Assembly (NCBI RefSeq): GCF_004135735.1
Contig: NZ_CP012670.1
Span: forward strand, 6,340,501-6,404,500
Length of the DNA stretch: 64,000 nt
Source: Sorangium cellulosum
GTDB lineage: Bacteria > Myxococcota_A > Polyangia > Polyangiales > Polyangiaceae
Direction: 5' to 3'
Part shown: piece after piece, positions 1 through 8,521 of the stretch
Layout: each line of letters begins with the position of its first letter
Position numbering within the stretch: position 1 is the first letter of the stretch
The notes under the pieces: model-generated
The model's database searches: none
The model's input: only the letters and a program-made list of their open reading frames with translations
Told to the model about the DNA's origin: nothing
Made by a program: the position numbers and the translations under genes

Positions 1-160
1 CGAGCATCTTCTCCTGCTGCGCCTGGCTGTTGCGGCCGAAGAGCGGCTTCACCTGCGGATACCTCGAGAACAGGATCCCGTAAAAGCGATGGGTGATGTT
101 GGGCTCCCTCTCAAGCACGAGCTCGAAGCTCTCCCGCAACAAGCGAACGTTCAATCCCAT
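1..160 (-). CDS. Globin domain protein (bacterial haemoglobin or flavohaemoglobin), 3' end cut by window edge
   Basis: The complement from the ATG at 160 reads MGLNVRLLRESFELVLER, then EPNITHRFYGILFSRYPQVK and PLFGRNSQAQQEKML, and leaves the window still open. The helix A/B pattern and the F-x-x-x-Y-P-x-V-x-P-L-F segment, with the CD-corner Phe, are globin hallmarks. A GAGG lies about 8 nt upstream of the ATG. The haem ligands (distal Gln/Tyr, proximal His) and any reductase domain lie outside the window, so single-domain globin and flavohaemoglobin (Hmp, NO dioxygenase) cannot be told apart. Divergence from a NorR-like gene and a sigma-54 promoter match in front of it suggest a nitric oxide detoxification role; that is inference. 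Confidence 0.75.
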   Translation of the reverse strand, partial: MGLNVRLLRESFELVLEREPNITHRFYGILFSRYPQVKPLFGRNSQAQQEKML

Positions 161-217
161 ATCCAACCTCCGAGCGGGGCCGCATGCCCGCGCGCCACTG
201 TCTTGCCCGCCGCCTCC

Positions 218-232
218 GCACGAGCTGTGCCA
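218..232 (-). promoter_or_regulatory. Predicted sigma-54 (-24/-12) promoter of the globin gene
   Basis: The minus strand reads TGGCACAGCTCGTGC, with the full TGGCAC block at -24 and GG-N10-GC spacing to the -12 GC. It lies 57 bp upstream of the globin ATG, so transcription should start near 206. A sigma-54 activator gene is transcribed divergently next to it, which makes this match more credible than a chance GG-N10-GC in GC-rich DNA. Confidence 0.65.
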
Positions 233-256
233 TGGACGCCCCCGGGGCCGATCGCC

Positions 257-468
257 GGTGGATTTCCCAGGGATCCGTCGAGACGCCGCGCCGGGCGACC
301 GGCCGCGGTTTCCTCCAGGAAACCCGCGCCGCCGGCGGGCGCGGCGGCCCGGAGGGCACCCCGCCGGCGGTGCGCGGTCGTGCGCGCTTGCCCTGCCGCA
401 CGGCGCGGTGTTTCCTACCGCGGTGTCCCCCAGGAAACCCCGACCGTAGCCGTCTCCCCGAGGAACCC
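257..468. promoter_or_regulatory. Array of inverted-repeat activator sites (probable NorR enhancer)
   Basis: Four related inverted repeats lie between the globin promoter and norR. They are at 257-276 (GGTGGATTTCCCAGGGATCC), 307-324 (GGTTTCCTCCAGGAAACC, a perfect 8-bp dyad), 422-439 (GGTGTCCCCCAGGAAACC) and 451-468 (CGTCTCCCCGAGGAACCC). In addition, 407-419 reads GGTGTTTCCTACC, which fits the GGT-N7-ACC core described for NorR. They sit roughly 50-260 bp upstream of the inferred globin start, the usual range for sigma-54 enhancer sites. The last copy ends 2 bp before the norR start codon, so autoregulation by occlusion is possible. Assignment to NorR is inferred from position. Confidence 0.55.
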
Positions 469-470
469 GC

Positions 471-2024
471 GTGCCCCTGCTCGACGCCGTGCTCAGCCTG
501 TCCGAAGCGCCCGCCCGCCACGAGGCGCTGCAGCGGATCCTGCGCGCGCTCGCGCGCGTGACGGCGGCGGACGCGCTCTCGGTGCTCACGGCCGCGGACG
601 ACGGCTCGGTCGCGGTGACCGCGCAGATCGGGCTCTCGCCGGCGACGCGGGGGCTCTGCTTCCGGCCGGCGGAGCACCCGCGGCTCCGCCGGGCGACGCT
701 CGCGACGGGGCCGATCCGGTTCCTCGACCCGAGCGAGCCCGACCCGTACAGCGGCTGGCTGCTCGGCAACGCCGGCGAGATCCACCCGATCCACGCCTGC
801 ATGGCCGTCCCGCTCCGCGTGGAGGACCGGCTCGCCGGGCTGCTCACGCTCGACGCCTGCGACCCCCACGGCCTCCGCGACCTGCGCGACGAGGAAGCGC
901 GGGTGTTCGCGGGGCTCTGCGCCGCCGCGCTGCGGCTCGACGCGTCGCCGGCGCCCGCCCCGGAGGCACGCCGCCTGGTCTCCCCTGCCCCCGGCGCCCC
1001 GGCGGTGCCCGGCCGGTCGGCCGGGATGCAGCGGGTCGAGCGCGAGATCGCGGTGCTCGCCCCGCTGCCTTTGCCGGTGCTCGTCACGGGCGAGACGGGC
1101 GTGGGGAAAGAGCTCGTCGCCCGCGCGCTGCACGAGCGATCGCCGCGGGCGAGCCGGCCGCTCGTGGTCGTCAACTGCGCCGCCATCCCGGCGGCGCTGG
1201 TCGAGTCGGAGCTGTTCGGCCACAGGAAGGGCGCCTTCACCGGCGCGACGGCGGCGCGCGCCGGCCGGTTCGAGGCGGCGCGCGGCGGGACGGTCTTCCT
1301 CGACGAGGTCGGCGAGCTCCCGCTGGCGGCGCAGGCGCAGCTGCTCCGCGTGCTGCAGGAGGGGGAGATCCAGCCGGTCGGCGACGATCGGGCGCACCGC
1401 GTCGAGGCGCGGGTGGTCGCGGCCACGAACCGCGATCTCCGGCGGGAGGTCGACGAGGGGCGCTTCCGCGCCGACCTGTTCCACCGGCTCTGGGTCTACC
1501 CCATCTGCGTGCCCCCCCTGCGCGAGCGGCGCGAGGACATCCCGGCGCTGTGCGAGCGCTTCGCCGCGGGGTTCGCGGCCGAGCTCGGCGCGCGGCGGGT
1601 GGATTTCACCGAGGCGGCGCTGCGCGCGCTCGCGCAGCACGACTGGCCGGGCAACGTCCGCGAGCTGAAGCACGCGGTCGAGCGCGCCGTGCTGAGCCGG
1701 ACGGTGGCGGACGGCGAGAGCGCGGCCGGCCGGGAGCTCGTCCTCCGCCTGGAGGACGTCGCGCCGTGGGCGGGCGAGCGCTCCCGTGCGCCCCAGATCG
1801 AGCCCCCCGGGCCGTGGCCCCTGGACGCGGCGCGCGAGCGGCCCGTGGAGCCCCTGGCCGAGACGCTGGAGCGGGCGCGTCGCGAGGCGTTCGCGCGCGC
1901 CTTCCAGGCGGCCGGCGGCAACGCCGCGATGGCCGGCCGGCTGCTCGGCCTGAGCCGCTCGTTCGCGTACAAGGAAGCGGTGCGGCTCGGGCTCCTCCCC
2001 GGCCCGGAGCCGCAGCGGCGGTGA
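471..2024 (+). CDS. norR: NorR-like nitric-oxide-responsive sigma-54 activator
   Basis: This 517-aa protein has the three-domain NorR layout. An N-terminal GAF sensor (about 1-158) contains HPRL, EPDPYSG and IHACMAVPL blocks closely matching E. coli NorR. An AAA+ domain follows, with Walker A GETGVGKE at 207-214, the sigma-54 contact loop GAFTGA at 254-259 and Walker B GGTVFLDEV. A Fis-type helix-turn-helix lies near 483-510. NorR senses NO through a mononuclear iron in the GAF domain and activates NO-detoxifying genes. In E. coli the GAF motif reads PDPYDG, and its last Asp (Asp99) is, as I recall, a proposed iron ligand; here it is Ser94, while the Cys of IHAC (Cys110) is kept. The GTG at 471 gives a family-length N terminus. 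It is divergent from the globin gene. Confidence 0.88.
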   Translation: MPLLDAVLSLSEAPARHEALQRILRALARVTAADALSVLTAADDGSVAVTAQIGLSPATRGLCFRPAEHPRLRRATLATGPIRFLDPSEPDPYSGWLLGNAGEIHPIHACMAVPLRVEDRLAGLLTLDACDPHGLRDLRDEEARVFAGLCAAALRLDASPAPAPEARRLVSPAPGAPAVPGRSAGMQRVEREIAVLAPLPLPVLVTGETGVGKELVARALHERSPRASRPLVVVNCAAIPAALVESELFGHRKGAFTGATAARAGRFEAARGGTVFLDEVGELPLAAQAQLLRVLQEGEIQPVGDDRAHRVEARVVAATNRDLRREVDEGRFRADLFHRLWVYPICVPPLRERREDIPALCERFAAGFAAELGARRVDFTEAALRALAQHDWPGNVRELKHAVERAVLSRTVADGESAAGRELVLRLEDVAPWAGERSRAPQIEPPGPWPLDAARERPVEPLAETLERARREAFARAFQAAGGNAAMAGRLLGLSRSFAYKEAVRLGLLPGPEPQRR

Positions 2025-2030
2025 GGCGCT

Positions 2031-2615
2031 CTACCGCCCCGGATCCGCGGCGCCGATCCCCTCCAGCGGCACCCGCGCGAGCGCCGTGTAGCGCGCGCCC
2101 TTCGGGGTCAGCTCGCTCTGGTACACGACGAGCTCGCGCACCTGCGTCTCGCCGAAATCGACGCCCTCGATCCGCTGCGCGCACGCCTCGAGCGCCGGAT
2201 CCCCCCGCGGATCCCGCGAGCGCGCGAGCGTGAGGTGCGGCGCGAACGGGCGATCCTCGGGCACGTAGCCGGTCGACAGCGAGAGCGCCTGCTCCAGGTC
2301 GCGGTGAATCGCCGAGAGGGCGCTCACCGCGCCGCCCACGCCGAGCCAGAGGACGCGCGGACGCCGCCGCGCGCCGAACGCGCCGCCCTTCTCGATGCGC
2401 AGCGTGAGCGGCCGGTGGAAGCCGGCGACGCTGGCCGCCGCGATGACGAGCGGCAGCCGCTCCTCTCCGATCTCGCCCATGAAGGCGAGCGTGATATGCA
2501 GCCCAGCAGGCTCCACCCACTTGGCGGACGGAGCCAGCGGCGAGATCTCCCGCAGGAGCTCTCCAACCCTCGCGAGGAGCTCGGCTCCCGGATCAACAGC
2601 GACGAAGACGCGCAC
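2031..2615 (-). CDS. thpR: RNA 2',3'-cyclic phosphodiesterase (2H phosphoesterase, LigT/ThpR family)
   Basis: A 194-aa protein with the two catalytic H-x-T motifs of 2H phosphoesterases, HITLAF (His40, Thr42) and PHLTLA (His127, Thr129), at the usual spacing and in a protein of the usual length. ThpR hydrolyses 2',3'-cyclic phosphates at RNA ends and also has ligase activity in vitro; it is cytoplasmic. The gene ends 6 bp from the convergent norR stop. It begins 27 bp after the stop of the upstream M2 peptidase gene on the same strand, so the two may share a transcript. No functional link between the two is evident. Confidence 0.88.
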   Translation of the reverse strand: MRVFVAVDPGAELLARVGELLREISPLAPSAKWVEPAGLHITLAFMGEIGEERLPLVIAAASVAGFHRPLTLRIEKGGAFGARRRPRVLWLGVGGAVSALSAIHRDLEQALSLSTGYVPEDRPFAPHLTLARSRDPRGDPALEACAQRIEGVDFGETQVRELVVYQSELTPKGARYTALARVPLEGIGAADPGR

Positions 2616-2642
2616 AACTCACCTACGATCACCTACAGCCAG

Positions 2643-4670
2643 TTACCACCCACAGACTTCACCCTTGTTCTGATCCTTCAGCCATTTCCGGAGCGGCTCG
2701 AAGTACTCCAGCATCGCGCCCGGATCCGCCTCGGTCTCCCCCGTCATCACCTGGAGCGCCTCCTGCCACGTGCGGCTCGCGCCGAGCGACAGCATGGCGC
2801 GCAGCTTCTCGCCCGCCGCCTCGCTGCCGTAGATCGAGCACGTGTGGAGCGGCCCCGTGTGCCCGGCCGCCTTGCACAGCGCGCGGTGGAACTGGAACTG
2901 ATAGATGTGCGCGAGGAAATACCGGGTATAGGGGACGCCCGCCGGGACATGGAACTTCGCCCCGGGGTCGAAGTCGGCCTCGGTGCGCGGCACGGGCGGC
3001 GCGACGCCCTGGTACTTCAGCCGCAGCGCCCACCACGCCTTGTTGTAGTCCTCCGGCCTCGTCTTTCCCGCGAAGACGTCCCACCGCCACTGATCGATGA
3101 GCTTGCCGAACGGCAGGAACGCGATCTTGTCGAGCGCCTGCTTGAAGAGGACGTTGATCTGCCCCTTCTCGTCCGCGGGCAGCCGGTCGACGAGCCCGAG
3201 CGTCTTCAGGTAGCTCGGCGTCACGGAGAGGGCGAGCGTGTCCCCGATCCCCTCGTGGAAGCCGTCGTTCGCGCCCGACTGGAACAGGATCGGGAGCTTG
3301 TAGTACTGGCTATAATAATAGATGTGCCCGAGCTCGTGGTGGATCGTGATGAGATCCTCCTCGGTCGGCTCGATGCACATCTTGATGCGCAGATCGTTCC
3401 GGTCGCCGACGTCCCACGCGCTCGCGTGGCAGACGACCTCGCGATCGGCGGGCTTCTCGAACAGCGACCGCTCCCAGAAGGTGCCCGGCAGCGGGTCGAG
3501 CCCGAGCGAGGTGAAGAACCGCTCGCCGAGCGCGACCATCTGCTTCTCGTCGAGCTTCTTCGCCTTGAGCTTGCCCGTCACGTCGAGCGACGGCTGGCCC
3601 TTGTACGGCTCCATGAGCGGGTAGACGTTCGACCACTGCTGAGCCCACATGTTGCCGAGCAGGTGCGCCGGGATCGGGGCCTTGTCGCCGATCCTGTCCT
3701 TGCCGTGGATCGCCCGCAGCCGCGCGCGCACGTAGCAGTGCAGCTCGTCGTAGAGCGGCTTCAGCTTGCCCCAGAGCCGATCGGTCTCGGCCTCGAACGC
3801 GTCGGGGGGCATGTCGTACCCGGCGCGCCAGAGCGCGCCGAGGTCCGGGAAGCCGATCTCCGCGGCGCCCTTGTTGCCGAGGGCGACGTAACGCTCGAAC
3901 TTCGGCCGGATCGGCGGCGCGATGGCGTGCCAGCCGGTCCACGCCTCGAGCAGCTCGTCCCACTTGCGGCTGGTCCGCAGGATCCGGGAGAGATCGTTCA
4001 GCGTGAGGCACTCCGGCGCCACGGCGCCCGCCGGCGCCTTCTGCCCCGCCGCGGCGCCCGCCGGCGCCTTCTGCCCCGCCGCGGCCCTCGCGGGCGCGGC
4101 CCCGGCCGGCGCCGCCCGATCCGCGGCGCCCTTCGGGCAGTACTTGCCCTTGCCGTACATGCTCGTCATCTCGATCGCGAGCGCCGCGAGCTCCGCGCGC
4201 TCGGCCGGATCGCTCGGGGCCGGCAGCGTGGTCCCGACCTTGAGGAGCGTGAGCTGCCGCGCGAGCTCCCCGGGCAGCGCGAGCCCGTCGAAGCGCCTCG
4301 CCGCCTTCATCGTGCGGTTGAGGAACTCCATGGTCGCCTCGTCGGCAGCGGCGGCGAGCGCGTCGGTGTCCTCGGTGATGAAGTTCTGGTTGACCCACGC
4401 CGCGCGCGCGGACTGGAGCCGCAGCCGGCGCAGCTCCCTGTCCACGTCGGCCAGGAACGCCTGCGCCTCCGCCGGGGTCGGCGCCGCGGCCCGCTGGGAC
4501 GCCGCCGGCGCGCCCGCCGTCGACGCCGCGACCGCCCCGGACGCTTCTCTGCCCGGGCCCGTCGGCGCCGCGGCCGGCGATCCGGCGCCGCCGCAGGCCG
4601 TGCCGAGGCCGAGCGCGACCAGCATCCAGGGGCACAGGAGGGGTGTCCGGGCGAGGGCTTTGCGGATCAC
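2643..4670 (-). CDS. ACE-like M2 family zinc metallopeptidase, predicted exported or lipoprotein
   Basis: A 675-aa peptidyl-dipeptidase A homologue. Zinc site HHELGH supplies His445, Glu446 and His449, and GFHEGIGD supplies the third ligand Glu473. The 24-residue gap between His449 and Glu473 equals that in angiotensin-converting enzyme. The family removes C-terminal dipeptides. I chose the GTG at 4670, which gives a short basic n-region, a hydrophobic stretch and ALGLGTACGG, an imperfect lipobox; an upstream frame start at 4742 would bury the signal sequence. An Ala/Pro-rich region with a duplicated 30-bp unit near 4018-4080 precedes the catalytic part. Its substrate in myxobacteria is unknown. 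Confidence 0.87.
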   Translation of the reverse strand: MIRKALARTPLLCPWMLVALGLGTACGGAGSPAAAPTGPGREASGAVAASTAGAPAASQRAAAPTPAEAQAFLADVDRELRRLRLQSARAAWVNQNFITEDTDALAAAADEATMEFLNRTMKAARRFDGLALPGELARQLTLLKVGTTLPAPSDPAERAELAALAIEMTSMYGKGKYCPKGAADRAAPAGAAPARAAAGQKAPAGAAAGQKAPAGAVAPECLTLNDLSRILRTSRKWDELLEAWTGWHAIAPPIRPKFERYVALGNKGAAEIGFPDLGALWRAGYDMPPDAFEAETDRLWGKLKPLYDELHCYVRARLRAIHGKDRIGDKAPIPAHLLGNMWAQQWSNVYPLMEPYKGQPSLDVTGKLKAKKLDEKQMVALGERFFTSLGLDPLPGTFWERSLFEKPADREVVCHASAWDVGDRNDLRIKMCIEPTEEDLITIHHELGHIYYYSQYYKLPILFQSGANDGFHEGIGDTLALSVTPSYLKTLGLVDRLPADEKGQINVLFKQALDKIAFLPFGKLIDQWRWDVFAGKTRPEDYNKAWWALRLKYQGVAPPVPRTEADFDPGAKFHVPAGVPYTRYFLAHIYQFQFHRALCKAAGHTGPLHTCSIYGSEAAGEKLRAMLSLGASRTWQEALQVMTGETEADPGAMLEYFEPLRKWLKDQNKGEVCGW

Positions 4671-4927
4671 GGGCCCTTCATACACGCCGGAACGTGCCGA
4701 GGGAACCAGGAGCGACGCGCCGCCGCCGCGGCGCGCCCCCACGCCGCGGCCCCCCTCGCGACCAGGACGAACCGGCCGCCGTGACGGCTGCCAAGCCGCC
4801 GTGAAGTGCCGTTACAATACGGACCCACCATGAGGAATGCGCCCGCGCCCTGGCCCACGACCCCGGCGATCCTCGGCGTCGCCCGACCCCTGCACGGCGC
4901 CGCGCCCTCCGGCCGCGAGCACACCGG

Positions 4928-5977
4928 GTGACGGCGATGAGCGACCTCGAGAATTTCTCGTTCGTGATCCCCGGCGAGCTCGCCGGCGTGGCCTACCCGC
5001 ACGCGCCGCGGGCGCTCGAGGAGCTCGTGGAGCTCGGCTTCCGCAGCGTGGTGTCGCTGTCGCGGCGGGCGCCTCCGCCGGGCGCGCTCGGGCCGCTCCT
5101 GCACCTGCACTGCCCGCTCGCCGACTTCACGCGCATCCCGAGCCTGGATCTCCTGCGCGCCGTGGCGTTCCTCGGGCGCGCGCCGTCGCCGATCGTCGTC
5201 CACGGCGAGGGCGGCGTCGGGCGCACCGGCGTCGTGCTCGCGTGCCGCCTGGTGTCGCTCGGCCGGTCCGCGGCCGAGGCCGTGGCCGAGGTGCGGCGCG
5301 CGCGGCCCGGCTCGATCGACGACCCCGAGCTCGAGGCGTCGGTCGAGGCGTTCGAGCTCTTCTACCGGGGCCAGCACGATCACGCGACGCTCGCGCCCTA
5401 CAACCTCGCGCCGGCGTCGCCGCTCGATCGCGTCGTGCACGGCGCGGAGCGCCCCGGCTTCGGCATGGCGCTCTGGTCGGCCTCCGGGATCCGCTCCTCC
5501 GTGAGCGTGCCGCCGCGGGCCGGGGACGCGCCCGACCCGAGCGAGGCGCCCGTGGAGGCGTGGCTCGGCTTCATGGCGCGGCAGGGCATGCGCGAGGTGC
5601 TCTGCCTGCTCGACGACGACGAGCTCTCGGCGCTCCGGGTCCCGCTGATCAGCCGCTACCAGCGCGAGTTCCTCCGCGTGACGCACGTGCCGCTCGAGGG
5701 CGGCGCGCTCCCCACGCGGGGCGCCATGGAGCGCGCGATCGCGGCGCTCCGGCGCGCCGAGGAGGGCGGCGCGCCCGTCGTGGTGCACTGCGCGTCGGGC
5801 GTGGGCCGCGCGGGCGTCGTGCTCTCGGCGTGGCTGCGCGCCCGGTACGGCCTCGACCCCGACGCGGCGATCGCGACGGTCCGCGAGCACGCGCGGCGCT
5901 TCGGCGCGCGCCGCGAGCCGCTTCAGGCGGGGCCTCCCGTGCGGGAGCTGCTCGCGAGCGTGCCGGCCGGCGGCTGA
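4928..5977 (+). CDS. Tandem dual-specificity phosphatase protein with a degenerate first active site
   Basis: A 349-aa cytoplasmic protein made of two cysteine-phosphatase-like domains. The C-terminal one has an intact HCxxGxxR loop, HCASGVGRAG, with Cys288 and Arg294. The N-terminal one has the same loop as HGEGGVGRTG, so the nucleophilic Cys is Gly93 while Arg99 is kept. The DNA at 5201-5206 reads CACGGC, so this is not a translation error. The first domain is therefore predicted to bind phosphate but not to catalyse, as in pseudophosphatases that regulate a neighbouring domain. Start is the GTG at 4928; an ATG at 4937 is equally possible. A TACAAT sequence at 4812 may be a -10 box (weak). 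It is convergent with the next gene with a 2-bp gap. Confidence 0.75.
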   Translation: MTAMSDLENFSFVIPGELAGVAYPHAPRALEELVELGFRSVVSLSRRAPPPGALGPLLHLHCPLADFTRIPSLDLLRAVAFLGRAPSPIVVHGEGGVGRTGVVLACRLVSLGRSAAEAVAEVRRARPGSIDDPELEASVEAFELFYRGQHDHATLAPYNLAPASPLDRVVHGAERPGFGMALWSASGIRSSVSVPPRAGDAPDPSEAPVEAWLGFMARQGMREVLCLLDDDELSALRVPLISRYQREFLRVTHVPLEGGALPTRGAMERAIAALRRAEEGGAPVVVHCASGVGRAGVVLSAWLRARYGLDPDAAIATVREHARRFGARREPLQAGPPVRELLASVPAGG

Positions 5978-5979
5978 GA

Positions 5980-6810
5980 TCACGCGGCGGCGTCGGCCGC
6001 CCGCCGCGCGCGCTGCTCGCGGTACATGCGCAGGCCGAACGCGCCGGCCGGCTCGGCGCGGAGCGCCTCGACGAGCGCGCGCAGGGCGGCCGGCAGCCCG
6101 GCGAGCGCGGGGAGCGGCACCGGGTGATGCTCGGGCAGGAGCACCGGCGCGGCGAGCGCGGCGAACGTGAGATCCGCGGCCGAGAACCGGTCGCCGGCGA
6201 GGAACGGGCGCCCGTCGCGGAGGCGCTCGTTCACCGCGTCGAAGGCCGCGCGGATCTCGCCCCGCGAGCGCTCGGCCGAGGCCGCTTCGATGCGCATCGC
6301 CCGCCGCATGACCGCGCGGGCGACCGGGAAGTACGCGCGGAACATGCGCGGCCCGAACCAGGGCGGCGGCGCCGCGGCGCCGCCCTCGGGCGAGCGGAAC
6401 GAGCGCGCCATCAGCGAGAACGCGGCCGCCTCGTCCGGCAGCAGGTGGAAGTACACGACGCGGCGGGTCGCGGGGCCGAGATCGCGATCGAAGCGCTCCT
6501 CGAGCGACTCGACCTCGGCGCGGAGCGCGTCGGGCGCGCGCGGGAAGAGCGCGCGCCCCGCGGGGACGAACGCGTCGAGGTAGCGCAGGATGTCGGTCGA
6601 GTCGGCGAGCGCGCCCGACCGGGTGACGAGCACCGGCACGGTGCGGCGGCCGCCGGCGCGGAGCGCCGGCAGCGCGTGGGCGAGCGGGAGGTGGCCCTCC
6701 TCGCGGTACGGCACCCCGGCGCGATCGAGCGCCCACCTCGCCTTGTCGCAGTAGTGGCTGAACGGGATGGTGATGAGGCGGAGGGGCGCGCCGGCGCCGT
6801 GATCGGTCAT
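5980..6810 (-). CDS. Glutathione S-transferase-like protein
   Basis: A 276-aa protein opening with a thioredoxin-fold N terminus. It contains SHYCDKARWALDRAGVPY, a TVPVL cis-Pro motif and LADSTDILRYLD, the Ser-containing glutathione-binding turn. The all-helical second domain ends with the usual FLAGDRFSAADLTFAAL segment. Such proteins conjugate or reduce substrates with glutathione, although myxobacterial members may use other thiols. The ATG at 6810 follows CGGAGCTCC, a good ribosome site. It lies 44 bp downstream of the glycosidase gene and is probably co-transcribed. Substrate unknown. Confidence 0.75.
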   Translation of the reverse strand: MTDHGAGAPLRLITIPFSHYCDKARWALDRAGVPYREEGHLPLAHALPALRAGGRRTVPVLVTRSGALADSTDILRYLDAFVPAGRALFPRAPDALRAEVESLEERFDRDLGPATRRVVYFHLLPDEAAAFSLMARSFRSPEGGAAAPPPWFGPRMFRAYFPVARAVMRRAMRIEAASAERSRGEIRAAFDAVNERLRDGRPFLAGDRFSAADLTFAALAAPVLLPEHHPVPLPALAGLPAALRALVEALRAEPAGAFGLRMYREQRARRAADAAA

Positions 6811-6854
6811 CGAGGAGCTCCGTGCGTGGACAGACCCGGGCCGGCGACGCGCCC

Positions 6855-8324
6855 TCAGCGCCGGATCTCGAAGAGGTGGAGGCCGTACGCGGGCAGCTCG
6901 ACGCCGAGGCCGCGCGACGGGTCGACCAGCTCGTCGCCGTCGCGCGGGTGCTCGTTGCCGGTCATGAGGTCGACGAGCAGCACCTTGCGGCCGGCGACGC
7001 CGGCGACGTCGAGCGGGATGCGGCACCCGCCGCGCGACGGGGCGAAGTTGACCACCGCCACGAGCGGCGCGGCGGTCCGGGGCGCGCCGCGGGCCGGGAG
7101 CGGCTCCCAGCGGTACGAGACGAACGCGTCGGCGCCCGGGCCGCGCGGGGTGAGCGTGGCGAAGCTGCCGGTGCGCAGGATGGGGCGGCGCACGGCCGCG
7201 AGCAGCCGCTCGTGAAAGGCGAGGCACGCCTCGTCCACCGGCTCGGCGGCCGCGCGCGCGAGGTGGAGCGAGGCGCGCACGGTCCGCCCCTCGATCTGGC
7301 CGTGGTGGATGAAGCGCATCCCGGGCACGGTCGCGGCGATGAACGCCGCGGCCCGGCGCCGGTCGGGCGGCAGCACGGCCGCGATGCGCGGCTCGTCGTG
7401 GTGCTCGATGAACCGGATGCTCCGCCGCTGGTAGTCGGGCGTCGCCCCGAGGTGGCCGCGGACCGACGACGCCGAGGCGTGGCTCAGCCGATCGTAAAGG
7501 CTCCTGTCGAAGGTGTAGTCGAACCCGAGCATCTGCAGGCGCCACTCGAGATCCCAGGCGGCCTCGGCGACGAAGACGAAGCCCGGGTGATCGCGGCGCA
7601 CGGCGTCGATGGCCTCGGCCCAGAACTCGCCGCTGGCCTGCGCCTGGCCCGGCGCCGGCGGCCGCTTGGACCACGTGCGCCGGAAGTCCTCGTCGAGCAC
7701 GAGCATCGCCATGTCGCAGCGGACGCCGTCGCAGCGCGCGGCGATGCCGCGGAGCGCCTCGATCGACGCAGCGCGCGTCTCGGCGAGGCGGAGGTCGAGC
7801 TGGGCCGTGTCGGGCCAGGGCGGGAGGTAGGGATCGCGCCCCGGGAGCGGGACGCCGTCGTCGTCGGCGATGAAGCACGCGGGCCGCTCCTTCACCCAGT
7901 GATGGTCGCGCGCGACGTGGTTGGGCACGTAGTCGAGCAGGAGCCCGATGCCGCGCGCGGCGAGGCGCCGGCGCAGATCGGCGAGGCCGGCGTCGCCGCC
8001 GAACGCGGGGCTCACCTCGTACCGCGCGACCGCGAACGGGGAGCCGACCACGTCGGCCTCGGTCCAGTCGGGCAGCACGCGATCGTACTCGGCGCGCAGA
8101 TCGGGGTGCGTGCGCGAGAGGCGCGGGCCCTCCTCGCCGAGCGTCCACACGCCCATCAGGTACACGTAGTCGACGCCGAGCGCGGCGAGCCGGTCGAGCG
8201 CCGCGTCGGGCACGCTGGCGAGCGTGACCCTGGCCCTCTCCGTGCGAGAGAGCTCGTGGAGCCAGACGCGCGCGAAGATGGCGTACAGCAAGGGGTGCTG
8301 GTGGGCGGGGACTAGGGAGCTCAT
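6855..8324 (-). CDS. GH13 alpha-amylase-family glycosidase
   Basis: A 489-aa protein with the conserved GH13 barrel regions: region I DYVPNH, region II GVRCDMAM with nucleophile Asp204, region III FVAEAAWD with acid/base Glu254, and region IV FIEHHDEP with transition-state-stabilising Asp310. A C-terminal all-beta domain follows, with VAVVNFAP and YGLHLFEIR. No signal peptide is visible, so it should act on intracellular alpha-glucans, maltodextrins or trehalose-type sugars; the exact specificity cannot be read from the sequence. The start at ATG 8324 follows a GTCCTTCGATG context with no strong ribosome site. It probably heads a transcript with the downstream GST-like gene. Confidence 0.85.
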   Translation of the reverse strand: MSSLVPAHQHPLLYAIFARVWLHELSRTERARVTLASVPDAALDRLAALGVDYVYLMGVWTLGEEGPRLSRTHPDLRAEYDRVLPDWTEADVVGSPFAVARYEVSPAFGGDAGLADLRRRLAARGIGLLLDYVPNHVARDHHWVKERPACFIADDDGVPLPGRDPYLPPWPDTAQLDLRLAETRAASIEALRGIAARCDGVRCDMAMLVLDEDFRRTWSKRPPAPGQAQASGEFWAEAIDAVRRDHPGFVFVAEAAWDLEWRLQMLGFDYTFDRSLYDRLSHASASSVRGHLGATPDYQRRSIRFIEHHDEPRIAAVLPPDRRRAAAFIAATVPGMRFIHHGQIEGRTVRASLHLARAAAEPVDEACLAFHERLLAAVRRPILRTGSFATLTPRGPGADAFVSYRWEPLPARGAPRTAAPLVAVVNFAPSRGGCRIPLDVAGVAGRKVLLVDLMTGNEHPRDGDELVDPSRGLGVELPAYGLHLFEIRR

Positions 8325-8521
8325 CGAAGGACTCGGGACGGCGGGCCCGCGAGGAGGTCGCGGGCGGGCGGCGTCGGCTGGATTGTCGGCGGGCTCGGGT
8401 GCTCGCCGCAAGGGCGATCGGAGGGCGCGGGCGTCGTCGCCCCGGGGCCGCGCGGGGAGCGTCCGCCCCGGCTGCCGGCGCCACCTCATCGCGGCGCGCG
8501 GCTCACCGAGGCGCGCGCGGC

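Noticed and set aside
89..2233. Long Arg/Ala/Pro-rich open frames overlapping recognised genes on both strands throughout the window
   Set aside because: They are stop-poor shadow frames caused by high GC. They lack motifs, ribosome sites and normal composition, and lie over genes with clear families.
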